Origin: Miltoncostaea oceani
Lineage (GTDB): Bacteria; Actinomycetota; Thermoleophilia; Miltoncostaeales; Miltoncostaeaceae
Assembly: GCF_018141545.1 (NCBI RefSeq)
Contig: NZ_CP064356.1
Span: 2,369,001 to 2,433,000, forward strand
DNA length: 64,000 bases
Direction: 5' to 3'
The number at the start of each line of letters is the position of its first letter. The first letter of the stretch is position 1. Below, one piece after another: positions 35,283 through 43,956 of this stretch. The notes under the pieces were generated by a model, which saw only the letters and a list, made by a program, of their open reading frames with translations, had not been told where the DNA came from and searched no databases. A program made the translations under genes and the position numbers.

Positions 35283-36917
35283 TCAGGCGCTCAGGCTGGG
35301 CTCGCCGAGGTTCGCGAGCCGGGCGTTGTGGCGGTAGTCGATCGGGACGGTGATGAGGGCGGGGCCGCCGTCCTCGAACGCCGACGCGAGGGCCGCGCCG
35401 AGGGCGGCGCCGTCGGTCGCCTCGCGGTGGGTCCAGCCGAAGGCGCGGGCGAGGTCGGGCCAGGCGGGGTTGCCGAAGTGGATGGCGTGGGTGCGGCCGA
35501 AGCGGCGCTCCTGCTTCCACCCGATGACCCCGTAGGCGCCGTCGACCCAGACGACGACCACCACCGGCAGGCCGAGGCGGGTGGCGGTCTCCATCTCCTG
35601 CACGTTCATCATGAAGCCGCCGTCGCCGGACACCGTCACGACGCGGCGGTCCGGCATGGCGAGCGTCGCCGCGATCGCCCCCGGCAGGCCGATCCCCATC
35701 GTCGCGAAGCCGTTCGAGATGATGATGGTGTTCGGCTCGTACGCCGGGAAGAGCCGGCCGAGCCAGAGCTTGTGGGCCCCGACGTCCGAGATGAGGATGT
35801 CCTGCGGGCGCATCGCCCCGCGGATCGCGGAGATCGCCGCCTGGGGGCTGACGACGCCCGGCCGCTCGGCGGACGCGCCCAGCTCGGTCGCGACGGCCAC
35901 CCGCAGCCGCGTCGCGTAGGGGGGCTCGTCCCCCGCCGGCAGCTCCGCCTGCAGCGCCTCGAGGGTGTCGGTGACGCCCGCGACGATCTCGACCTCGGGG
36001 ATGTAGTGCTGGTCGACCTCGGCGGGGCGCGCGTCGACGTGGATGATCCGCTTCGCGTTGTCGGGGTTCCACGCCGCGGGGCCGAACTCGACGAGGTCGT
36101 AGCCGACGCAGATGACGACGTCCGCCTCGTCGAGGCCCGCGGAGATGCTGTCGCGGGCCTGCAGGCCGACGGCCGGCAGCGAGAGGCGGGAGCGGTCGTC
36201 GAGCGCGCCCTTGCCCATGAACGTCGGGGACGCCGGGATGCCGGTGTGCGCGCAGAACGCCCGCAGCGCCGGGGACGCGCCGGTGCGGATCACGCCGTTG
36301 CCGGTGAGGACGATGGGGCGGCGGGCGCTGCGGATGATCGCGGCGGCCTCGCGCACCGCGGCGTCGTCGGGGAGGCTCGCCGCGGGGACGCTCGACCCGA
36401 GGGGGCGCATCCGCGCCGGCAGCTCCGCGGCCGCGATCGTCTCCGACAGCTCCAGGTGCGTCGGCCCGGGGCGCTCCGCCTGCGCCAGCTTGAAGGCCTT
36501 GCGGACGACCTCCGGGACCGTCTCGGGGCGCTCGATGCGGGCGTTCCACTTCGTGACGGGGCGCAGCATGTCGACGACGTCGACGTACTGGTGGCTCTCC
36601 TTGTGGACGAGGTCGAGCTTCACCTGGCCGGTGATCGCGACCATGGGCGCGTAGTCGAGGTACGCGTCGCCGATGCCGGTGATCAGGTTCGTCGCGCCGG
36701 GACCGAGGGTGCCGAGGCAGGTGCCCGCCCGCCCCGTGAGGCGCCCGTGGACGTCGGCCATGAACGCGGCGCCCTGCTCGTGGCGGACGATCACGATCTC
36801 GATCGTCGAGCGGCTGAGCTGGTCGACGATCTCCAGCGTCTCCTCCCCGGGGATCGCGAAGATCCGCTCCACGCCCTCGGCCTCGAGGCATCGCACCATC
36901 AGCTCTGCCGCCTGCAC
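35283..36917 (-). CDS. Acetolactate synthase-like thiamine diphosphate enzyme
   Basis: 544 residues from a GTG, with GGGGGAG upstream. Three ThDP-enzyme domains: N-terminal PYR domain with IFAIPGEETLEIVDQL, catalytic Glu in VRHEQGAAFMADVHGRLTG, and TLGPGATNLITGIGDAYLD; a middle FAD/regulatory domain; and the PP domain with the ThDP motif SGDGGFMMNVQEMETATRLG. The pattern is that of large-subunit acetolactate synthases and related carboligases. No small regulatory subunit gene is adjacent, so it may be a catabolic carboligase such as glyoxylate carboligase. It is divergent from an aldehyde dehydrogenase 93 bases away, suggesting a linked pathway through an aldehyde intermediate. Confidence 0.85.
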   Translation of the reverse strand: MQAAELMVRCLEAEGVERIFAIPGEETLEIVDQLSRSTIEIVIVRHEQGAAFMADVHGRLTGRAGTCLGTLGPGATNLITGIGDAYLDYAPMVAITGQVKLDLVHKESHQYVDVVDMLRPVTKWNARIERPETVPEVVRKAFKLAQAERPGPTHLELSETIAAAELPARMRPLGSSVPAASLPDDAAVREAAAIIRSARRPIVLTGNGVIRTGASPALRAFCAHTGIPASPTFMGKGALDDRSRLSLPAVGLQARDSISAGLDEADVVICVGYDLVEFGPAAWNPDNAKRIIHVDARPAEVDQHYIPEVEIVAGVTDTLEALQAELPAGDEPPYATRLRVAVATELGASAERPGVVSPQAAISAIRGAMRPQDILISDVGAHKLWLGRLFPAYEPNTIIISNGFATMGIGLPGAIAATLAMPDRRVVTVSGDGGFMMNVQEMETATRLGLPVVVVVWVDGAYGVIGWKQERRFGRTHAIHFGNPAWPDLARAFGWTHREATDGAALGAALASAFEDGGPALITVPIDYRHNARLANLGEPSLSA

Positions 36918-37010
36918 GTGGGGCTCCCCCGGTTGTCCGCGCGTTCAGGCCAGGGTACCCGCGGGGATAATCTGCGCAACGTCCGTCCACGACGAGATGG
37001 GGTTCGACCG

Positions 37011-38462
37011 ATGGCGATCCACAGCCCGGCGCTCGACCGGGGGCAGCCCACCGGCCTCCTGCTCGGAGGCGCCTTCGACGACCGCAACGAGGACCTCGCG
37101 GTCCACAACCCCTACACGGGCGAGACCATCGCGACCGTCTCGGTGGGGACCGAGGAGGACGTCGCCACGGCCGTCGACGGCGCCCGCGAGCACCTGCCCC
37201 CTCCCCCGTCGGCCGAGCGCGCGGCGATCCTCGACCGCGCCGCCCGCCTCGTGTCCGAACGTTCCGAGGCGTTCGCCCGGACGATCTGCCTCGAGGCCGG
37301 CAAGCCCATGAAGCAGGCGCGCGCCGAGGCCGCCCGCTGCGTCGACACCCTCACCTTCTCCGCGCTCGAGGCCCGCAACCTGGCGGGCGAGATGGTGCCG
37401 ATGGAGGCCAGCACCGCCGGCGCCGGCAAGGTCGCGATGATCCTGCGCGAGCCGATCGGCGTCGTCGGCGCGATCTCGCCGTTCAACTTCCCGCTGAACC
37501 TCGTGTGCCACAAGCTGGCGCCCGCGATCGCCTCCGGCTGCCCCGTCGTGCTGAAGCCGGCGTCGTCGACGCCGCTGTCGGCGCTGCTCCTCGCCCGCAC
37601 GTTGTCCGAGGCCGGGCTGCCGCCCGGGTTCCTGTCGGTCGTGGTCGGCGGCGGCGGCACCGTCGGCAACGCGATCGTCGACCACCCCGACGTCCCCATG
37701 ATCTCGTTCACCGGCTCCCCGCCCGTCGGGTGGGGGATCCGCCAGCGCCAGCCGCGCAAGGAGGTCGCGCTGGAGCTCGGCAACTCGACGCCCGTGATCG
37801 TCGAGGCCGACGGCGACCTCGAGACGGCGGCGCGCAAGCTCGCGGTGTCGGGCTTCACCCACGCCGGCCAGTCGTGCATCTCGGTGCAGCGCGTCTACGT
37901 CGCCCGCGAGGCGCTCGACCGCTTCCGCACCCTCTTCATCGACGCCGTCGAGGCGCTCGTCGTGGGCGACCCGATGGACGACGACACCGACGTCGGCCCC
38001 GTCATCGACGAGGACAACCGCGACCGCATCGCCGGATGGATCGACGAGGCGCGCCGCAGCGGGGGCGAGGTGCTCACCGGCGGCGAGGTCGTCGACGGGC
38101 TCCTGCGCCCCACGGTCATCGAGGGCATCTCCCCCGACATGAAGGTGTCGTGCGAGGAGGTCTTCGGCCCGGTCGTCGGCCTCGCCGCGTACGACTCCAT
38201 CGACGAGGCGATCGACCTCGCCAACTCGTCGCCGTTCGGCCTGCAGGCGGGCATCTTCACCGCCCGCACCGACGCCGCGATGTCGTGGGCCCGCCGCCTC
38301 CACTTCGGCGGCGTCCTCATCAACGAGACCCCGACGTTCCGCGCCGACCAGATGCCGTACGGCGGCGTGAAGGACAGCGGCAACACGCGCGAGGGACCGC
38401 GGTTCGCGGTGCGCAGCATGACCGAGCCGAAGCTCGTCGTGCTGCAGCTCCCCGAGGACTGA
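37011..38462 (+). CDS. NAD(P)-dependent aldehyde dehydrogenase
   Basis: 483 residues. ALDH features in order: VGVVGAISPFNFPLNLVCHK (cofactor loop), PVVLKPASSTPLSALLLA, MISFTGSPPVGWGIRQR, catalytic Glu in VALELGNSTPVIVEAD, catalytic Cys in THAGQSCISVQRVYV, and EEVFGPVVGLAAYD. The C-terminus (MPYGGVKDSGNTREGP) is typical of the lactaldehyde / succinate-semialdehyde subgroup. It oxidises an aldehyde to the acid. The exact substrate is unknown; divergence from the thiamine enzyme suggests joint use. The Shine-Dalgarno before ATG 37011 is weak. A strong hairpin follows at 38477. Confidence 0.9.
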   Translation: MAIHSPALDRGQPTGLLLGGAFDDRNEDLAVHNPYTGETIATVSVGTEEDVATAVDGAREHLPPPPSAERAAILDRAARLVSERSEAFARTICLEAGKPMKQARAEAARCVDTLTFSALEARNLAGEMVPMEASTAGAGKVAMILREPIGVVGAISPFNFPLNLVCHKLAPAIASGCPVVLKPASSTPLSALLLARTLSEAGLPPGFLSVVVGGGGTVGNAIVDHPDVPMISFTGSPPVGWGIRQRQPRKEVALELGNSTPVIVEADGDLETAARKLAVSGFTHAGQSCISVQRVYVAREALDRFRTLFIDAVEALVVGDPMDDDTDVGPVIDEDNRDRIAGWIDEARRSGGEVLTGGEVVDGLLRPTVIEGISPDMKVSCEEVFGPVVGLAAYDSIDEAIDLANSSPFGLQAGIFTARTDAAMSWARRLHFGGVLINETPTFRADQMPYGGVKDSGNTREGPRFAVRSMTEPKLVVLQLPED

Positions 38463-38476
38463 CGGAGGGAGAAGCG

Positions 38477-38508
38477 CGGAGAGGGCGGGGTCCCGCCCGC
38501 CCTCTCCG
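38477..38508 (+). terminator. GC-rich hairpin after the aldehyde dehydrogenase gene
   Basis: A 13-bp stem (CGGAGAGGGCGGG with CCCGCCCTCTCCG) begins 15 bases after the stop codon. Confidence 0.7.
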
Positions 38509-38748
38509 GAGCGTCGACGGCCGGGTGCCCTCCGGACGCCGATCGGAGGCGCGTCGAGCCAAAGGTGGTGAGACCCCCGGTCGCGCACGCCGTCCCGCAT
38601 CAGGGTCATCGACCCCGCGGCCGATCGGTTTATCCCCCGTATGAGGGATATCGATCGCCTCGCGCCGACGGGCGCGACACACCCCGCCCCGGAATCCTGG
38701 CCCCCGGGAGGATGAGGGGTCGGCCGGCGATCGCCGAAGAGGGATGGG
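38509..38748. other. Intergenic leader of the GGDEF/HD-GYP gene
   Basis: It contains GC-rich palindromes, including CCGATCGG and TATCCC/GGGATA arms around 38632-38650, and the start region GGGATGGGATGG at 38740. There is no clear riboswitch match: conserved c-di-GMP riboswitch elements were looked for and not seen. It probably holds the promoter. Confidence 0.4.
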
Positions 38749-40479
38749 ATGGACCCCCACCCCCACGCCGCGGGCCGGCGACGGCACCGTCCCGCCGCCT
38801 GGCGCGGCCGCCCGCCCGCCGCGCGGGGGCGGCCCGACGGCTCCCGCGACATCGAGGTCGCCCACGACATCGCCCGCGCGGTCGGCGGGATCGTCGACCT
38901 CGACCAGGTGTTCCGGACCGCCGTCGAGGCCCTCGCCGACCACCTCGGCGACGACGGCGTCGCGATCCTCCGCTGCGACGACCACGCCCGGCGCCTGCTG
39001 CTCGCCGCGTCCGCCGGGCCCCTGCGCATCGACGCCGACTACGTCCAGGACCTCGACAGCGGCCTCCTCGGCCACGCCGTCCGGTCGGGCCGGCCCGTCG
39101 TCACGGGCGACGCGGCGAACGACCCGCGCTGCGTCCGGGCGCCGGGCATGGAGTCGCTGCGCTCCGAGGTCGTGATGCCCCTCCGCACACGCGACGGCTC
39201 CGTGCGCGCCGTCCTCGACGTCACGTCGTCGCGGCGCGCGCGCTTCGGGCCGCGCGAGGTGTCGCTGCTCGGCACCGTGGCCGCCGCGCTCGAGGGCGGC
39301 ATCACCGCGGCGGGGCTCTACCAGGACCTCGGTGACCGCGCGGCCCGCGACCCCCTCACCGGGCTGCCGAACCACCGCGTCTTCCACGAGCGGCTCGAGG
39401 TGGAGGTGGCCCGCGCCGCCCGCCACGGACGGCCCCTCAGCGTCGCCCTCATCGACCTCGACCACTTCACGCTCGTCAACGACGCCCACGGCCACCAGTC
39501 GGGGGACCGCGTCCTCGTCGAGGTCGCCGCCCGCCTGACGGCGCTCGCGCGCGCCGAGGACGTCGTCGGGCGGGTCGGCGGCGAGGAGTTCGCGCTGATC
39601 CTCCCCGAGAGCGACGCGCTGTCGGCGTACGCGGCGGCGGAGAGGGCCCGCAACGCCGTGGCCGCGACGCCGTTCGGCGAGGTCGGGCCGCTGACGGCCT
39701 CCATCGGGATCTGCGACATGACACATGCCTCCACCAGCGCGGAGCTCCTGCGCCTCGCCGACGGCGCCCTCTACTGGGCGAAGGCCCACGGCCGGGACGT
39801 GACCTACCTCTACTCCCCCGACGTCGTGCACGAGCTCTCGGCCGAGGAGCGCGCCGAGCGGCTCGAGCGCGCGCAGGCGCTCGCCGCGCTGCGGGCCCTG
39901 GCGCGCGCGGTGGACGCGAAGGACCGGTCGACCCGCGAGCACTCGACGCGGGTCGCGTCCCTCGCGCACGCCCTCGCCCGGCGGCGCGGGTGGAGCCCCG
40001 AGGACGCCCGCGACCTGCGCCGCGCCGGGCTGCTGCACGACGTCGGCAAGATCGGGGTGCCCGACGCGATCCTCCTGAAGCCGGGGCCCTTGACGCCCGA
40101 CGAGACCGGGCGGGTGCGCGACCACGCCGCCCTCGGCGCCGAGATCGTCGCGGAGCTGCTCCCCGACGCGCAGGTCGCGTGGGTCCGCCACCAGGAACGC
40201 TGGGACGGCGCCGGGTACCCGGACGGCATCGCCGGGGACACGATCCCCGAGGGTGCCCGCCTGATCGCCGTCGCCGACGCCTGGGACGTGATGACGTCGG
40301 ACCGGCCGTACCGCGCCGCCCTCGCGCCGGCGGTCGCCGAGGCCGAGATCCTCCGGCTCACCGGGAGCCAGTTCTGCCCGGACGCCGTCGCGGCACTCCG
40401 CGCCGTGCTCGCCGCGGGCGACCTGGTCGTCGACGCCGCCGAGGAGCGGCCGTGGGCGCTGTCGGGCCTGCGCGTCTGA
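38749..40479 (+). CDS. GAF-GGDEF-HD-GYP c-di-GMP metabolism protein
   Basis: 576 residues. After a Pro/Arg-rich N-terminus (residues 1-35) there is a GAF domain (about 36-190: VDLDQVFRTAVEALADHLG, VVMPLRTRDGSVRAVLDV). The GGDEF domain (about 195-360) has LPNHRVFHERL and active-site VGRVGGEEFALIL with an inhibitory-site RAED five residues before it. The HD-GYP domain (about 380-550) has LLHDVGKIGVPD, RHQERWDGAGYPDG and VADAWDVMTSDRPYR. It could both make (from GTP) and break c-di-GMP. All catalytic residues look intact. The GAF domain presumably senses the signal. The PilZ-bearing GT2 synthase at 54 kb is a candidate target. Confidence 0.92.
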   Translation: MDPHPHAAGRRRHRPAAWRGRPPAARGRPDGSRDIEVAHDIARAVGGIVDLDQVFRTAVEALADHLGDDGVAILRCDDHARRLLLAASAGPLRIDADYVQDLDSGLLGHAVRSGRPVVTGDAANDPRCVRAPGMESLRSEVVMPLRTRDGSVRAVLDVTSSRRARFGPREVSLLGTVAAALEGGITAAGLYQDLGDRAARDPLTGLPNHRVFHERLEVEVARAARHGRPLSVALIDLDHFTLVNDAHGHQSGDRVLVEVAARLTALARAEDVVGRVGGEEFALILPESDALSAYAAAERARNAVAATPFGEVGPLTASIGICDMTHASTSAELLRLADGALYWAKAHGRDVTYLYSPDVVHELSAEERAERLERAQALAALRALARAVDAKDRSTREHSTRVASLAHALARRRGWSPEDARDLRRAGLLHDVGKIGVPDAILLKPGPLTPDETGRVRDHAALGAEIVAELLPDAQVAWVRHQERWDGAGYPDGIAGDTIPEGARLIAVADAWDVMTSDRPYRAALAPAVAEAEILRLTGSQFCPDAVAALRAVLAAGDLVVDAAEERPWALSGLRV

Positions 40480-40778
40480 CGGACGCCCCCCGCGGTGCGG
40501 TCGGTTCGGCGGAAGCCGATGGATCGCACCCGCCGCCATCCCCCGGACGGGGCGGGGGTACGCGTCCGTTCAGGTCATCGTCAGGAGACCCGTCGGACAC
40601 TCGGACCGGCGGACGGGCGTCGCCCACCGGGCCCGCGCCGGCCGCCCGGAGCACGGGAGCGGATGTGGGCACGGGATCCGGAACGACGATCCGGCGACGC
40701 GCGTCACCACGCGACGCCGCCCCACGCAGCGCCCACGCGAGCCCGTGGCACGCTCACCGCACCAGGAGGCGAGACGCC
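40480..40778. other. Intergenic region before a small ORF
   Basis: About 300 bases without a plausible gene. GC-rich and Arg/Pro-coding in all frames. The last 25 bases contain ACCAGGAGGCGAGACGCC, the ribosome site of the 31-residue ORF. Confidence 0.4.
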
Positions 40779-40874
40779 ATGCCCGGCCTCGTCGAGGACG
40801 ACGAGGGGACGCGGAACGACGGGACACCCCCCGTTGCCCGCGAGTGGTACCCCGACTACGAGGGACAGGACTGA
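40779..40874 (+). CDS. 31-residue acidic small protein with strong ribosome site and terminator
   Basis: ATG preceded at 8 bases by the consensus AGGAGG, and the TGA is followed after 9 bases by a perfect 13-bp hairpin, so the unit looks like a real transcription unit. The product is short, acidic and hydrophilic, with the pattern LVEDDEGTRND then PPVAREWYPDYEGQD. No membrane segment, no Cys, no known family. The Tyr/Asp-rich C-terminus (EWYPDYEG) might be a binding segment. Confidence 0.5.
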   Translation: MPGLVEDDEGTRNDGTPPVAREWYPDYEGQD

Positions 40875-40883
40875 CACCGGACC

Positions 40884-40915
40884 CCGTCCGTCCCCGCCGC
40901 CGCGGGGACGGACGG
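40884..40915 (+). terminator. Hairpin after the 31-residue ORF
   Basis: A 13-bp perfect stem (CCGTCCGTCCCCG with CGGGGACGGACGG) with a 6-base loop lies nine bases after the small ORF stop. It separates that ORF from the SCO1 gene. Confidence 0.75.
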
Positions 40916-40988
40916 AGGATTCCCCGCGCACGGTCCGGCGGGCTACCGTAGACGGGTCGCCCGGATCGACTCCGCGAAGGGGAGCCCC

Positions 40989-41687
40989 ATGAGGTCGTTG
41001 TCCGCTGGATGCGCCGCGCTCGCGGCCGCCCTCGCCCTGCTGGCCGGCTGCGCCTCCGACGACCCGCCCGACGCGGCGGCGCCGGCGACGGCCGCGACCA
41101 CCGGCGCCGACACCGCCGGGCGCGCCGGGACGGACCACGTCGCGACCGACCACGACGGCCACGCCATCGGCCCGGTCACGTACGAGGGCGGCACGATCAG
41201 CCCCGTCCGGCAGGCGCCACCGCTGAAGCTGCGCGACATCGACGGCCGCATGGTCGACATCCGCGACCTGCGCGGCGCGCCCGTCCTCGTCACGTTCGTC
41301 TACGCCAACTGCCCGGACGTCTGCCCGCTGATCATGAACAGCCTCGCGGAGGCGCGCCGCGACGCCGGGAAGGCCGGGAGGGCCACCCGCGTGATCGCCG
41401 TGTCCGTCGACCCGGCGGGCGACACCCCCGCCGTGGTGCGCCGCTTCCTCGACCAGCGCGGGGTCGCCGGCTTCGTCGACTACCTGATCGGCTCCCGTCC
41501 GGCGCTGGAGCGGACGTGGGCGGACTGGGGCGTCGCGACCGACGTCCCGACGGACGACCCGGAGCTCATCGAGCACACGTCGCTGATCTACGGCGTCAGC
41601 GCCTCGGGCGAGCTCGTGACCGCCTACCCCGTCGGCTTCGAGTCCGCGGCCGTCGCCCGGGACCTGCCCCGCCTGGCGGCCTCCTGA
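40989..41687 (+). CDS. SCO1/SenC-family lipoprotein (copper chaperone-like)
   Basis: 232 residues, ATG with GAAGGGGAG upstream. A lipoprotein signal ends LALLAGC (lipobox Cys near residue 22), then an Ala/Thr linker and a thioredoxin-fold domain with the copper-binding pair CPDVCP in TFVYANCPDVCPLIMN and the third ligand His in LIEHTSLIYGV. SCO proteins deliver copper to the CuA centre of cytochrome c oxidase and may act as thiol-redox sensors at the outer face of the membrane. It precedes two cupredoxin-like genes, giving a copper-handling theme. No cox genes are in the window. A hairpin follows at 41731. Confidence 0.9.
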   Translation: MRSLSAGCAALAAALALLAGCASDDPPDAAAPATAATTGADTAGRAGTDHVATDHDGHAIGPVTYEGGTISPVRQAPPLKLRDIDGRMVDIRDLRGAPVLVTFVYANCPDVCPLIMNSLAEARRDAGKAGRATRVIAVSVDPAGDTPAVVRRFLDQRGVAGFVDYLIGSRPALERTWADWGVATDVPTDDPELIEHTSLIYGVSASGELVTAYPVGFESAAVARDLPRLAAS

Positions 41688-41730
41688 GCCACCGGCGGCG
41701 GCCCGCGTCGGCGCGGCGGGGAAAAGCAGG

Positions 41731-41762
41731 GGGCTCGCGACCGGAGAGGAGGTCGCGAGCCC
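41731..41762 (+). terminator. Hairpin after the SCO1 gene
   Basis: A 12-bp perfect stem (GGGCTCGCGACC with GGTCGCGAGCCC) with an 8-base purine loop lies 43 bases after the stop. Confidence 0.75.
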
Positions 41763-41787
41763 TCCTCGGACAATGTTGCGCCGACCC

Positions 41788-41864
41788 CCTGAATGCATCC
41801 TGAACAGCACCGCTCCCCGCGGAGCGCGCGCCCCCGCGACCGCGAACCTGAACGTGACCTGAAC
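41788..41864 (-). promoter_or_regulatory. PHO-box-like 11-bp direct repeats
   Basis: The heptamer GTTCAGG (minus strand; CCTGAAC on the plus strand) occurs as two pairs: 41788/41799 (the first with one change) and 41847/41858, each pair exactly 11 bases apart. Tandem 11-bp GTTCA units are the form of the actinobacterial PhoP binding site. They lie about 130-210 bases before the cupredoxin gene and after the SCO1 terminator. Binding is inferred, not shown. Confidence 0.4.
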
Positions 41865-41996
41865 ACCGCTGGATCCGCGCGCCCGGGCGGGTTTCCGCCT
41901 CTGGCGGAACGCGACGATCGGCACGTACGATCGCCGCGACGTCGCCCCGCCAGAGAGGCGGAACCCGGCCCGCGGCGCGCGAGAGGGGGGTGCAGG

Positions 41997-43055
41997 ATGA
42001 ACGAGCCCAGGCGGTGGTCATGGCGAGGGGCGGTGGCGGTCTGCGCCGGCCTGGCCGTGGGACTGCTCGCGCCGTCCCTCGCGGCGGGGGCACCGGCATC
42101 GGTCACGGCGGGCGGCTTCAACGGCCCGCTGGCGGTCGGGTACAACACGTTCCATCCACGGACCGTCACCGTGGAGCAGGGCGGCTCGGTGAAGTTCCTC
42201 ATCGAGGGCTTCCACACGGTCACGTTCCCGAAGAAGGGGACCAAGCTCATCCCGCTCGTGCTCCCGGGGTCGGCGCAGAACCCGGTCACGAACGACCCGG
42301 CGGGGCAGCCCTACTGGTGGGGCGGGACGACCCCGGCCCTCGGCATCAACCCCGTCGCCCCGGCGCCCTCGGGCGGCACCAAGGTCACGGGCGCACGCAC
42401 GGTCAGCTCGGGCTTCGTCGGAGGACGCCGGCCGAGCTTCACCGTCACGTTCCCGAAGACCGGCTCCTTCCAGGTGCGCTGCATCGTGCACCCCCGGATG
42501 CGCGGGACGGTGAAGGTCGTGAAGAAGGGCTCCGCCGCGGCCGACACGGCCGCCGAGGTGGCCCGCAGGGCGAAGCGCGACGAGGCCGCCGACCTGAAGG
42601 CCGCGAAGCGCACGGCGCGCACCGCCGGTGCCCGGGCGGCCACGGCCCCCGTGCTGATCGGCCCCGGCGACAGCCGCCAGGAGGCGTTCCGGTTCTTCCC
42701 CGCGGCGTCGACCGTCGCCCCGGGCGGGACCGTGCTGTTCCGCATGGCGGGCGCGAACGAGATCCACACCGTCACGTTCGGGCCGAGCGCATTCCTGGAC
42801 GCGGTCGGCAAGCGCACCTTCGAGGGGCAGGGCCTCGCGCTCGACCCCGAGGGGGCGTACCCGAGTGACCCGCCGCCGGCGGTCCCCTCGTACCTGCCCA
42901 CCCTCCACGGCAACGGGTACCTCAACAGCGGGGTCCTGACGGAACCCGGCGACCCGGGGACGCACGACTTCCGGGTGACCTTCCCGGTCGCGGGCGTCTA
43001 CCAGTACCGCTGCCTCGTCCACTCGGACATGAGGGGCCAGGTCACTGTCGGATAG
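41997..43055 (+). CDS. Secreted protein with two tandem cupredoxin (plastocyanin-like) domains
   Basis: 352 residues, ATG at 41997 with GAGAGGGGGGTGCAGG upstream. A signal peptide (VAVCAGLAVGLLAPSLAAGA) leads to domain 1, with type-1 copper ligands as His in FHTVTFPK and Cys-His-Met in VRCIVHPRMRG. A Lys/Ala-rich helical linker (AAEVARRAKRDEAADLKAAK) follows, then domain 2 with His in IHTVTFGP and Cys-His-Met in YRCLVHSDMRG. Both copper sites look complete. It probably carries electrons or stores copper outside the membrane. Tandem domains with near-identical ligand loops suggest internal duplication. PHO-box-like repeats lie upstream. Confidence 0.85.
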   Translation: MNEPRRWSWRGAVAVCAGLAVGLLAPSLAAGAPASVTAGGFNGPLAVGYNTFHPRTVTVEQGGSVKFLIEGFHTVTFPKKGTKLIPLVLPGSAQNPVTNDPAGQPYWWGGTTPALGINPVAPAPSGGTKVTGARTVSSGFVGGRRPSFTVTFPKTGSFQVRCIVHPRMRGTVKVVKKGSAAADTAAEVARRAKRDEAADLKAAKRTARTAGARAATAPVLIGPGDSRQEAFRFFPAASTVAPGGTVLFRMAGANEIHTVTFGPSAFLDAVGKRTFEGQGLALDPEGAYPSDPPPAVPSYLPTLHGNGYLNSGVLTEPGDPGTHDFRVTFPVAGVYQYRCLVHSDMRGQVTVG

Positions 43056-43071
43056 GCGCGTCCGGACCGCA

Positions 43072-43099
43072 CCCCGTCCGTCCTCCGTGACGGACGGGG
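43072..43099 (+). terminator. Hairpin between the two cupredoxin genes
   Basis: An 11-bp stem (CCCCGTCCGTC with GACGGACGGGG) with a 6-base loop lies directly after the first cupredoxin gene. Confidence 0.7.
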
Positions 43100-43133
43100 G
43101 CGTCCCGGCCACCCACGGCCGGGCGGCGCCCCG

Positions 43134-43949
43134 GTGATCGCCGCCGCCGTCGCCCACCCGCCGCCGGAGACCGGCGCCGCGCTGACGCGGACGGTGTCGA
43201 TGGACGACGCGGGCTTCTCACCCGCCGCCCTGGTGGCCGCGCCGGGCACGGCGATCACCTGGGTCAACGTGGGCCGCAACCGCCACACCGTCACTGCCGG
43301 TGACGGCGCCTTCGGCTCGGGCGGCCTCGCCCCCGGGGCCTCCTTCCGGCTGACGGCCCCCGCGACCACCGGCGTCTACGCCTACCACTGCTCGTTCCAC
43401 GGCTACATGCGGGGGACGCTGACCGTCTCGCTCGTGTCGCTCACCACGCCCCCCACCGTCATCGCCGGGCGGCGGCCGATGCTCGCCGGCGTCGTCCCCG
43501 GCGTCGCCGCAGGCACCGTCGTCCGCGTCGAGCGGCGGGTGCCGGGGGCGTGGGTGGAGGTCGGCGCCGCCGCCGTCGACGCCGCCGGCGGGTACCGCAT
43601 CAGCGGGCCGGCGCTGACCGGTCGCACCGCGTTCCGCGCCGTCGTCGGCGACGACCTCAGCCCGAGCGTCCGGGCGACCGCACGCCCCCACGTCGCGGTG
43701 CGCCGCACCGGGCCGCGGCTGCGGGTGGCGGTCGAGCCGGCAGGTGGCGCCCACCACGTCCACCTGGAGCGCCTCGACCTCGACACGTACCGCTGGACGG
43801 AGGTCGCGACGCGACCGCTCGCGGCGGGCCGCGCCGCCTTCCGCCTGCGCGCCCCGGGGGTCTACCGGGCGGCCGTCCCCGCGCACCGCGGCCTGGAGGC
43901 CGCCGCCTCGCGGGACGTCCCGTTCCGCGCCGCCGCCTTCCGGCAGTAG
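43134..43949 (+). CDS. Cupredoxin-domain protein with C-terminal beta-sandwich region
   Basis: 271 residues from a GTG at 43134. Residues 1-100 form a plastocyanin-like domain: VSMDDAGFSPAALVAAPGTA, His in GRNRHTVTAG, and the ligand loop YAYHCSFHGYMRGTLTV (Cys, His, Met). The remaining 170 residues are Ig-like or bacterial surface-type strands (GTVVRVERRVPGAWVEVG, GGAHHVHLERLDLDTYRW). The N-terminus is only VIAAAVAHPPP, shorter than a normal signal, so the true start or export route is unclear. It may be a paralogue of the preceding two-domain protein. It is convergent with the RraA-like gene. Confidence 0.7.
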   Translation: MIAAAVAHPPPETGAALTRTVSMDDAGFSPAALVAAPGTAITWVNVGRNRHTVTAGDGAFGSGGLAPGASFRLTAPATTGVYAYHCSFHGYMRGTLTVSLVSLTTPPTVIAGRRPMLAGVVPGVAAGTVVRVERRVPGAWVEVGAAAVDAAGGYRISGPALTGRTAFRAVVGDDLSPSVRATARPHVAVRRTGPRLRVAVEPAGGAHHVHLERLDLDTYRWTEVATRPLAAGRAAFRLRAPGVYRAAVPAHRGLEAAASRDVPFRAAAFRQ

Positions 43950-43956
43950 CCCCCCG

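Noticed and set aside
38509-38748. Possible c-di-GMP riboswitch upstream of the GGDEF/HD-GYP gene
   Set aside because: No conserved GEMM core elements could be found; only generic GC-rich palindromes.
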